Source: Solen grandis
Taxonomy: Eukaryota; Mollusca; Bivalvia; Adapedonta; Solenidae
Assembly: GCA_021229015.1 (NCBI GenBank)
Contig: CM037794.1
Coordinates: 37,819,144 to 37,883,143, forward strand
Direction of reading: 5' to 3'
Length of the DNA: 64,000 nucleotides
The translations under genes were made by a program, and so were the position numbers. The notes below the pieces were generated by a model. It searched no databases and was not told the origin of the DNA. It saw only the letters and a program-made list of their open reading frames with translations. Positions 11,821 through 21,817 of the stretch are shown here, piece after piece (the first letter of the stretch is position 1; each line of letters starts with the position of its first letter).

Positions 11821-14800
11821 TTTTGAAGACCTACTCTCATTTGCACAGTTTTTTTTTTTTTTTTTTTTTTGCAATGTTAGAACATTCAAACTCTTCTAGC
11901 GCAAATATTTTCCCATACCCTGTCCCTTGAAATCTATCACATTTTGTGGTGCAGTCAACAAGGAACAAAATGCTGAAAACCGCATTTCAATCAGACTTTA
12001 ACATTTTGAGTTATAAGCAAAAGAGTGATTTTAAGCAAAACGCCCTCTAGCGGCAAAATTAGAAACAAAATTGCAAAAACAGCAAATAGTTCAAACAAGT
12101 ATATAAGTCGCACAAGTCAAACTTTTTATTCTTATGTATCAGAATTTGAAGCATAAAACCTGATTTACAATTATTAAAAAAAAAAGGATCAAACTTTGGA
12201 CTGCCGTATAATGACCAAAACAAGTCCGATCTTCAAAAACTAAACATCACTGGGAAGAGCTCTTTAAGAACTAAAACTTTTGTTATATACTCTCAATGAA
12301 ATATTTTTAGTTTTGGAGCTATTTGTGGCCGAATAAAAACACAATAATCGTAATATGACATTGACCTTTTCAATTCTTTTTTATTTTTTGATTTGTGAGT
12401 CCCTTTCAAACATAACAATACATATCGTGTGAAAATTTCATGAAGAATGAACAGAAAATAAAGTCAGGAGCGACAAAAACTTGTTTTTGAAATTTTAATT
12501 TTCCTAAAATTTTGTGAAGTTTGACCGTTTCTAGAGGACAAACCACGCATTTCCTTAATTCGCCATCCAATATATTTTGTGTGTATACGTCTTTTAAATG
12601 GTATGCCGGAGGCGGAATTCTTCTATCTGATCTCTAACAAAAACGGATAGGTTTTTCGTAGACCTACCCTCATTTGCACAGTTTTCTTTTTGCGAGGTTC
12701 GAACATTCAACCTTCCGTAGCTCAAAAGCTTTCAGCCACACGGACCCTCGAATCCTATCATATGCTATTAGACTATCAACAGGGAACAGAATGCAAAAAA
12801 AACGCATTCGAATCGGACTTCAACTTTTTGAGTTATAAGCAAAAGAATGATTTCAAGAAAAGCGCCCCCTAGCGGCAAAATGTGAAAGAAAATTGATTAA
12901 AATTTAACTGTTAGGTACCTAGCAAAGCAGCAAATAGTTCAATCAAGTATACTAACGTTAGTCGCACAAGTCAAACTTTTTATTCTTATGTATCAGAATT
13001 TGAAGCATAAAACCTGATTTACAATTATTCCAAAAAAGGATCAAACTTTGGACTGCCGTACAATGACCAAAACAAGTCCGATCTTCAAAAACTAAACATC
13101 ACTGGAAAGAGCTCTTTAAGAACTAAAACTTTTGTTCATATACTCTCAATGAAATATTTTTAGTTTTGGAGCTATTTGTGGCCGAATAAAAACACAATAA
13201 TCGTAATATGACCTTGACCTTTTCAATTCTTTTTTATTTTTTGATTTGTAAGGCCCTTTCAAACATAACAATACATATCGTGTGAAAATTTCATGAAGAA
13301 TGAACTGAAAATAAAGTCAGGAGCGACAAAAACATGTTTTTAAAATTTTAATTTTTCCTAAAATTTAGTGAAGTTTGACCGTTTCTAGAGGACAAACCAC
13401 GCATTTCCTTAATTCGCTTTTAACCTAATCAACTTGAACACTTTATTTCAACTCAGCCACAATTTTCAATATGAAACAGAACGAAAAGGTTTTTGAAGAC
13501 CTACTCTCATTTGCACGTTGTTGTTTTTTGTTTTTTTTGTTTTTTTGCAATGTTAGAACATTCAAACTCTTCTAGCGCAAATATTTTCCCATACCCTGTC
13601 CCTTGAAATCCATCACATTCTGTGGTGCAGTCAACAAGGAACAAAATGCTGAAAACCGCATTTCAATCAGACTTTAACATTTTGAGTTATAAGCAAAAGA
13701 GTGATTTTAAGCAAAACGCCCTCTAGCGGCAAAATTAGAAACAAAATTGCAAAAACAGCAAATAGTTCAAACAAGTATATAAGTCGCACTAGTCAAACTT
13801 TTTATTCTTATGTATCAGAATTTGAAGCATAAAACCTGATTTACAATTATTCCAAAAAAGGATCAAACTTTGGACTGCCGTATAATGACCAAATCAAGTC
13901 CGATCTTCAAATACTAAACATCACTGGAAAGAGCTCTTTAAGAACTAAAACTTTTGTTCATATACTCTCAATGAAATATTTTTAGTTTTGGAGCTATTTG
14001 TGGCCGAATAAAAACAATAATATTTTGACTTTTCAAATTTCTTTTAATTTTTTTATTGTGAGGCCCTTTCAAACATAACAATACATATTGTGTGAATATA
14101 TCATGAAGAATGAACAGAAAATAAAGTCAGGAGCGACAAAAAACATGTTTTTGAAATTTTAATTTTTCCTAAAATTTAGTGAAGTTTGACCTTTTCTAGA
14201 GGACAAACCACGCATTTCCTTAATTCGCCACCCCATATATTTTGTGCGTATATGTCTTGCAAATCGTATGCAGCAAACAGAATTCTTCTATCTGATCTCT
14301 AACAAAAGTGGGAAGGTTTTTCGTAGACCTACCCTCATTATTTCACTTTTTTCCAAGGTTCGAACATTCAACCTCTCCTAGAACAATTTTTTTCCCGTAC
14401 TCGATGATGAGATTTCCATCATATTTGATTGGGCTGTCAACAAGGAACATTATGTAAAAAACCGCATCTAAATCAGGTTTCAAATTTTTGAGTTATTAGC
14501 AAAACAGTGATTACATGCATTGCGCCCCCTAGTGGCTAAATCAGAAACAAAAGTGAAAAGTTTGACCATTTAGGCACATGTTCAGATAAAGATGACTCCA
14601 TGCCCAAAATTTCATAGCTGTAGCTTTTTTCATCTGGCCGCTAGGCTGGACACAAAAATGGGTGGAATTGGAAAAATAATAAAAACTAGAACCGCAAGCG
14701 GTATCTCGGTTTTCGCTTTTAACCTAATCAACTTGAACACTTTATTTCAACTCAGCCACAATTTTCAATATGAAACAGAACGAAAAGGTTTTTGAAGACC

Positions 14801-15462
14801 TACTCTCATTTGCACAGTTTTTTTGTTGCAATGTTAGAACATTCAAACTCTTCTAGCGCAAATATTTTCCCATACCCTATCATCACATCACATCACATTC
14901 TGTGGTGCTGTCAACAAGGAACAAAATGCTGAAAACCGCATTTCAATTAGACTTTAATATTTTGAGTTATAGGCAAAAGAGTGATTTCAAGCTAAGCGCC
15001 CCCTAGCGGCAAAATGAGAAAAAAAATGATAAAAAATTTACAATTAGGTACCTAGAAATGCAGCAAATAGTTCAAACAAGTATATAAGTCGCACTAATCG
15101 AACATTCTTTTTCTTATATATCACAATTTTAAGCATAAAAACTGAAAAACAATTATTCCAAAAAAGGATCAAACTTTGGATTGCCGTAAAATGAAAAGAT
15201 CATGTCCGATCTTCAAAAACTAAACATTATACGAAAGAACTATTTAGAACTAAAACTTTTGTTCATATACTCTCAATGAAATATTTTTATATTTGGAGCA
15301 CTTTGGGGCCGAATAAAAACACAATTATCGTAATATGACCTTGACCTTTTCAATGTTTTTTAACTTTTTAATTGTGAGGCCCTTTCAAACATAACCATAC
15401 ATAACTTGTGAAAATTTCATGAAGAAAAAAAAAGGGCAAAAAAAAATATTTTAGAATTTAAA
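11820..15462 (+). repeat. Right part of array, diverged long units
   Basis: Unit starts are at 12040, 12862, 13716, 14522 and 14996. A segment beginning GCTTTTAACCTAATCAACTTG occurs near 11743, 13426 and 14715, each time followed by a T-rich stretch and TTAGAACATTCAAACTC. These units differ more from each other than those in the left half. The last unit degenerates into A-runs just before the gap. Confidence 0.8.
14522..14536 (-). promoter_or_regulatory. CTCF-core-like motif, perfect consensus
   Basis: The minus strand reads GCCACTAGGGGGCGC. It contains CCACTAGGGGGCGC, which fits the vertebrate CTCF core CCASYAGRKGGCRS at every position. It is the best of 17 related motifs, one per repeat unit. 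Binding is inferred from the motif only. Confidence 0.45.
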
Positions 15463-15562
15463 NNNNNNNNNNNNNNNNNNNNNNNNNNNNNNNNNNNNNN
15501 NNNNNNNNNNNNNNNNNNNNNNNNNNNNNNNNNNNNNNNNNNNNNNNNNNNNNNNNNNNNNN
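15463..15562. other. Assembly gap of 100 N
   Basis: Exactly 100 N, the usual placeholder for a gap of unknown size. It sits at the right edge of the repeat array. The repeat is degenerate and homopolymer-rich just before it, which suggests the true array is longer than shown. Confidence 0.99.
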
Positions 15563-15889
15563 AACTAAATTTCATGGACAGATAACACAAAATGTAGAAT
15601 GTTGACTCCAATTTTTTCCCCATTAATTTGTTTCTAGTGTAATTCTCTATAATCACGCAAAGAGTAAGAAAATTCTTATGGCTATTTTTAATTTTCTCCT
15701 TATCTATATTATACAGTAAAAAAACTGTATTTGGCGCATATGCCTTTAATAACTAACAATACTTGTTACGAAATGCTACATTTGGGAAGTTTTAATAGGG
15801 AAACAAGAATGACAAAATGTTTAGATATTACCCAGTGCTATATGTGGTTGGTGTTTAAAGAGGAAATCCCTGGAGAGCTTTTAGATTTG
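15563..15889. other. No gene seen
   Basis: AT-rich. About 15748-15835 resembles part of an interspersed repeat also seen at 44330-44475 and 63835-64000 (words AATAACTAACAAT and GGGAAACAAGA). Nothing else is recognised. Confidence 0.6.
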
Positions 15890-16265
15890 TAAACAAAGGT
15901 TGGAATTAGGTTTAAGGTCATTCAGACCAGGTAAAGTCACTGCGAGTGGGCATCAAACTTTGTTGTCCGTGCTGTAACTTAAGTTTGATGCAAGATATTG
16001 AAACCAAAATTGGTATGTAGTTTGATTGTGATGAGACAAATGTTGGAATTTGGATTAAAGGTCATTTAGACCAATTTCAAGGTCACCATTTCTAAAATTG
16101 AATTTGCATCAAACTTCATAGTCAATGCTCTTATTAGTTTGAAGCAAGATATTGAAACCAAAATTGCATGTATAGATAAAGTGTGGGGAGAGAAAGGTTT
16201 GATTAGGTTTCTGGTCATATTTTTACAAAGGTCAAGGTCACTGTTACTAGAAATAGACTTTGCAT
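15890..16265. repeat. Degenerate tandem repeat of interspersed family
   Basis: Two to three copies of a unit of about 130-150 bp share GTTGGAATT, AGGTCATT, CATCAAACTT and GCAAGATATTGAAACCAAAA. The stretch AAGGTCAAGGTCACTGTTAC near its end also occurs, slightly changed, near 49990 with a GTTACTAAAAATAG continuation. This is a dispersed family. Confidence 0.7.
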
Positions 16266-17380
16266 ATATGCATAATAAATGAAACTCAGAAAAGCAATAT
16301 ATTTTGCCTTCTGAGTATAGTTTCGTATGAAAAACATTTTGATGAAAGAATATATTGCTTGTACAAGTAAAGGCTTAATAGAACAAAGTTGTTTGTTGTT
16401 TTTTTCATTTGTGTGCCATTCCAATCCTTTCTCATCTTCTCTCTTCTCTTATTAATGTTCTGGTGCTGTTTAGATGTTTTCAAGTGTCTATATCTTTCTT
16501 ATTGGTTTATGTTACCATCTTCATATCAGGCATTTATTATTAAATAAAAATTACATTAAGTTCTGTGAGGGACAAATCATTGAGTAGCAGATGCCATTTT
16601 ACAAACAAAAATGAAAGCATCTTTACTCTCCAGTCAGTCAGTTCATCCAAACTCAAGGATATAAAAAATATAAATAAGAGATGTACTGAATTTGTTGAGA
16701 GGGAGAGATTGATTCAGTGCAGGATTGATTCAATGCATCATTCCTGTTTTCTCTTGGTATTATGAAAAAATCCTCCTTTAGACATAAGGAAGTTTCTTTC
16801 TGTTTTTGAAGCCTCAGTTTCCTGGAAACTTGAGTTTGAATATTTACTTAGGCTAAAGAAGTATGCACAGTGAGCTTTTTAATGTCTTCTAACAACTTCT
16901 TGTGCTGGGGTGTTACTCTTTTTTAGTCCTCATAAAATAGTCGGTGTTTATGAGTGGATTGAGAACTACGGAACATAGGCACAGCCAGGATACATATACG
17001 ACTGCCAGACATGCTTGCCATATCTCTACTGACTGCAGCTGTTTGTCAAACATTGATATACCAAACAATAGTATAAACTGCAAAAGAAATGATACAAATT
17101 ACGTGCATCACATGTTTGCTTTCTGTTTAACTAATGAGGCATCTCCTCCAGATTGAGGTACTTGTTGGTTTAAATCCCACATGTAATTTGTCGGATCTGT
17201 ATTGAGGAACAGGTTTAGCTCCCTTTGCAAAGTCAGATTTTTAGCTGAGTGGAATAGTGTTGTGTTTGTGGAATTTAGCATGTCTTGCCATTTATCAGTT
17301 GAATTATACTGCATGTTGGCAGAGTGAAGAATTTATTACTGTAATGAAATTTCCGTATGACTTTTACAAAGAGCAGTTAT
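16266..17380. other. No gene seen
   Basis: AT-rich single-copy-like DNA. Several ORFs of 65-70 codons lie on both strands, but they overlap, have biased simple composition and show no splice context. They are not called. Confidence 0.6.
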
Positions 17381-17456
17381 AGGTGCCTGGATAGCGTAGT
17401 GGTAGACACCTCACTTCTCATCCATACATCCAAGAAGACAAAGGTTTCGCTATGAA
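17381..17456 (+). mobile_element. tRNA-derived SINE fragment
   Basis: GGTGCCTGGATAGCGTAGTGG resembles a tRNA head with an A-box. It is followed by a weak B-box (AAGGTTTCGC). A minus-strand relative starts at about 37058 with the same GGTGCCTGGATAGC. Confidence 0.6.
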
Positions 17457-18041
17457 AAGTTGTGATGTAGAACTGTAGGTGGAAATCATAATTGAGCAAA
17501 TTTTCCTAAATATTTAATCGGTACAAATTAAAAAAAAAGAAAAAAGAATAGTATGTTTTTGCTCTTGTGTGTGAATATATTTAAGACTATAGATACCCTA
17601 TGAATATTGTTTTATGTGACTAATATTTAATTAATGGATCAAAATCAGGTTCTGATTCTTTTTACAATATGCATGCACAAACATACATAAGCACACTGAG
17701 CTACTGATATTATTGCCCAAATGATCATATTTATGCGGCTGTTCTGAGAGAAACCTTGGCCTGCAGCTTAACCATTTACCTCATATATAGACTCATTTTG
17801 ATGCATTGGCAAACAGAACAAACCCAGATCAGATTCCAGGAGATAAAGTCTGCATGGCAAAGAGAAATCCATCATTACATAATTATATCCTTTATTAAAG
17901 TTCAGTAAATTGATATTCATCAATTTGTATATGATTATTCATGAGGTAAAGTGTTTAATGCTTCAGAGAGGTCTTAGTCTTCTAAAAACAAAACATCCTA
18001 AACTAAACCCTAGTATGCTTAAACTGTAATTACCTTTAGTT
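17457..18041. other. No gene seen
   Basis: AT-rich. A short segment near 17775-17840 (TATAGACTCATTTTGATGCA, then AACAGAACAAACCC) resembles fragments near 26560, 46480, 53790 and 54075, apparently one dispersed family. Confidence 0.5.
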
Positions 18042-18311
18042 TTAACCCTTTCCCTCATATAGACTCATTTAACCCTTTCCCTCAGACTCATTTAACCCTT
18101 TTCCTCATATAGACTCATTTAACCCTTTCCCTCATATAGACTCATTTGACACCCTCAATAGGTATCACATAAAGCCTGATCAGCAGAAAACCCCAGTTAA
18201 ACCTTACCAAATTTAATTACAAAAAATCCTGCGAGTTACTCGCAGGCTGATCTGGTTTTATGTTGTTCGCATAGGTCTTTTCATGGTTTCCTCTATGAGG
18301 GAAAGGGTTAA
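18042..18311 (-). mobile_element. TTAA-flanked MITE, internally deleted, with amplified end
   Basis: The terminal inverted repeat is CCCTTTCCCTCATA, bounded by TTAA on both sides. It is in reverse orientation to the copies at 33148 and 55557. One arm of the central palindrome seen in those copies is missing, so the core is only about 193 bp (from 18119). The terminal segment TTAACCCTTTCCCTCATA is repeated four times, starting at 18042, 18069, 18092 and 18119. TTAA with a CCC start is what piggyBac-type elements show. That assignment is an inference, and no transposase is present. Confidence 0.75.
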
Positions 18312-20500
18312 TTAAATACAACTCAGTATGATGAGAGATAAGACTAAGAAAACACCTACAGCCAGGCCATGACCTTTGGAAAATGAAATCACATAGGCAC
18401 AGATATTACCAATTTATTTATGGCATACTGATACAGGCATGCAGTATCTTTCTAAACTAGCCCTAAGAGATAGAAAGATATTATGTTTTGCTCATTGGTA
18501 TAGTGCATGGACCCTTCTTGTAGCCTATTGATCTCATCATCTGACTGTCTAGTTTTGGTACATGGAAAGATTTCGGTCAAGAAGATAATTCAACAAGACA
18601 AGCAATACACACCTGCCTCCTTAATGTTTCAATACCTGTCTGAAGAATTATCATATTATGTTCTATTAAACATTAATATAGAAAAAAAGTTCATTTTTTC
18701 AATCTTAGCTAGGTAGCAGCAGACGTATTTTGTTTTTTCATATGTCATTGATAAGTACAGAAAATGAATATTTTATTATTTCTCAAGCGGATATTCAATA
18801 TAAATTAGAATGGGAAATGGAATGTTATGGGAAAGGCTAAATGTTTTGTTATATCATTTGTTTTTGATAAAGGATTTGTTTAAATTAATTCATTGGGATT
18901 TCCAGCAGAGGGCTTACAATTTAATATAATTTATGCTTAGTGTGAATTGATGAATGCCTGTTTATCATTGCCAAATTATGAGGAAAATCATCAAAACAAT
19001 GATAAGCATATTGGCTGAAAGGGTTTACGCTTATTAAAAGATTTCATTTGATATTTTGGCATTGTAATTTGATGAAAATAATTTATGTACTTGAGGACTG
19101 CAAAATATCTCAATATTTCTCATCATTTTGTTAAATTGGTAATCTTAACATACACCTATAAGACGAGGCCCCATTTTCAATCCCCTATTCTGTGGAACCC
19201 CCCCAACTTTAAAACCCTGATCAGACAGCAAGAAAACCTTCATGTACTCGAGTAATTACAGTAAGTGTATATTAATGCATTTCCAAGTTAGCAATTGTAT
19301 ATATCATATTAGCACTTTTTAGTTTTAATGTTCTGTTGTCACACAATTCACACAAAAATTTGTGTAAAAAGAGCAAGTTGAAGCCATTCTAGCTTTTAAT
19401 GCACATGAAATATGAATGTTTAAAGCAAGGAGCTGTCAGTAGCATGTTGGATCCTATTAATGCAGTACATGAGTGTGTGTTTGCTATTGATTAAGAACAG
19501 AACAGAAAATTTATTTTGACATAAACTATACAGTTTCTAGTTGTAAATAATACAAAACATTTATACATAAAATTTTCACGTGAACCATACAGCAAACACT
19601 CAGCTATAAATATAAAATATTCGACATACCAAAAAGAATCAAAATCTGACGCTTTCCTTTCCCAACGACAATCAAAGTGAAATTAGATACAAAGGAGTTG
19701 AACTAACACATATTTACTATATATTATTTTGGATTAAGACAGCCATGCAGTGTATTTTGAACAGATTCCTAGCTTATAGAATATAATATGTCAATCTAAA
19801 TTACGTTTGAATTAATTTCTTTTACATTGATTGAAATTTTATAACTGAATCAATCTCAGTAATTAAGAAAGTGATGCAAATTTGATCTACAACTATTCTA
19901 AGAGTGATTCTCTCTTTTTTGTACCATGAATAACCAGAAATATATCTTAAAAAAAAATAAAGCCTTTACGATTACAATATTTCAATATTGCTTTTCTTTT
20001 CTGTTCACATACCATTAAGTCTAAGACAGTTTGAGTTCACCCTTACACACAAATTTAGATGATGTCAGCAGCTTTTGTTACAGTGACATCAATGCCCTTT
20101 GGTTTGTTGTTTGCATACTTCCTACTTTATTTACTCCCCCCCACCCCTTCCCAAATAATTCACACATATTTTCTGGGACCCTCTCTTTATTTTTACCAAG
20201 GGATTCATTATTTCTACTTCTGACTTTAAACAATGTTTCTAACACAAAGAAGCATCACAATTCACATAATGTAAGCCTTTATAATATACTATTTATTAGG
20301 TTATTTTTTGAAAAAATATGTAATATTTAGGTATTTCAACGTAATAAAAAGATATACCCAAACAAAACAGCTGATGACAGATATATTTTCTCAAGAGTTC
20401 AGACTGTCTGAAATAAATTTGTGAACATTTCTGGACTGGTTGAGTTTATTGCTGCTTTTAGCATCACTTTTATAGTGGCCACATGTACCCATTTCCCTAA
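18312..20500. other. No gene seen
   Basis: About 2.2 kb of AT-rich DNA with no repeat I recognise. Small ORFs at 18507 and 20031 have low-complexity translations and no credible splice signals. Confidence 0.6.
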
Positions 20501-20862
20501 GGCAAATGGTGTGGATGATCATATTATCATTTGTTAATTGTATGATAATATCCCTTTACCTTGCATGTTTGATAATATATTATCTTTCATTACATGATGA
20601 TCCTAATTATGTCATCTTTCATTACATGTATGGTAATATATCAACTTTTCATTATGTGTATGATAATATATCATCTTTTATTACATGTATGATAATAAAT
20701 CATCTTTCATTATATGTATGATAATATATCTTCTTTTCATTACATGTATGATGATATATCATATTTCAATACATGTGTGATGATATAACATCTTTCATTA
20801 CATGTATGATCATATTATCTTTCATTACATAAATTGGTATGGTCATTCTATTATCTTTTGTT
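20501..20862. repeat. AT-rich minisatellite, about 30 bp unit (left part)
   Basis: Imperfect copies of a word like ATCTTTCATTACATGTATGATAATAT follow one another about every 29-32 bp. The same words resume at about 21560-21810, so a later insertion splits the array. Confidence 0.8.
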
Positions 20863-21543
20863 AGCTCACCTGAGCACAACGTGCTCAAGGTAAGCTTTTG
20901 TGATCACCCGTCGTCCGTCGTGCGACGTGCGTCGTCAACAATTTGGCTTGTTAACACTCTAGAGGCCATATTTTTAGGCCAATCTTCATGAAACTTGGTC
21001 AGAATGTTTGTCTCTATAAAATCTTGGACAAGTTCGGAATTGGGTCATGTGGGGTCAAAAAGTAGGTCATAAGGTCAAATTTTATAAAAAAAACCTTGCT
21101 AACACTCTAGAGACCACTTTTTTGGCCCAATTTTCATGAAACTTGGTCAGAATGTTTCTCTCCATAAAATCTTGGACAGTTTGAATTTGGGTCATGTGGG
21201 GTCAAAAAGTAGGTCATGAGGTAAATCATAAAACCTTGTTAACACTTTATAGGCCACATTTTTGGCCCAATCTTCATGAAACTTGGTCATAATGCTTGTT
21301 TCCATAAAATCTTGGACAAATTTGAATTTGGGTTATGTGGGGTCAAAAAGCAGGTCATGAGGTAAAATCTAATAAAAACCTTGTTAACACTCTAGAGGCC
21401 ACATTTTTGGCCATATCTTTATGAAACTTGGTCAGAATGTTTGTTTCCATAAAATCTTTGACAAGTTTGAATTTGGGTCATGTGGGGTCAAAAAGTAGGA
21501 CAATATGAAAAATCCAACATATGTTGCTCATTTATAATCACTT
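20863..21543 (+). mobile_element. HINE/Helentron-like element, 3' truncated
   Basis: Begins AGCTCACCTGAGCAC, then AAC and GTGCTCAAGG, a 5' stem-loop. The core holds four tandem units of about 145-150 bp (TTAACACTCTAGAGGCC ... TCATGAAACTTGGTCAG ... TCATGTGGGGTCAAAAAGTA). It reaches ACATATGTTGCTCATT but lacks the TCAGGTGAGC and terminal hairpin found in the copy at 25390. Confidence 0.8.
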
Positions 21544-21815
21544 TGTAAGGTCAGACTATTATTAGTATGATAATATTCCCGTACATTGTCTGTACGATAA
21601 TATATTTTCTTTCATTATGTATATAATCATATTATTTTGTTTATTACATGGCTTTGAATGGTCTACTTAATAACAATATTCTCTTTTATAACATGTATGA
21701 TAGTGTATCATATTTTATTATATGTATTATAATATTATATTTTGTTTCATATAAAATCATATCATATTTCTTATGAGTTCTAGGATCATGTCATTTTTTG
21801 TTACATGTATGATTA
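21544..21815. repeat. AT-rich minisatellite (right part)
   Basis: Continues the ATGATAATAT and TTTCATTA words of the array at 20501 after the inserted element. It is more degenerate than the left part. Confidence 0.65.
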
Positions 21816-21817
21816 TA

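Larger units (their letters stand above)
1..15462. repeat. Complex higher-order repeat array
   Basis: The whole stretch is copies of a few related units. Long units of about 845 bp begin with a GCGCCCCCTAGC motif. They share, in order, a TAGGTACCTAG block, a GGATCAAACTTTGGACTG block, a TGACCTTGACCT block, an AAAGTCAGGAGC block, a GAGGACAAACCA block and a TTCGAACTTTCAACCTTC block. Three places carry about three tandem copies of a 330 bp core that holds only the middle blocks. Other units are A-rich spacers with short hairpins. The block C+A at 1691-3312 is almost the same as 7403-9006, and 7064-7560 is almost the same as 10337-10860, which shows segmental duplication within the array. No gene is visible. 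All ORFs here are 60-130 codons, recur with the repeat and match no family I know. Confidence 0.93.

Noticed and set aside
15417..15656. ORF crossing the N gap.
   Set aside because: It contains undetermined residues and has no real continuity.
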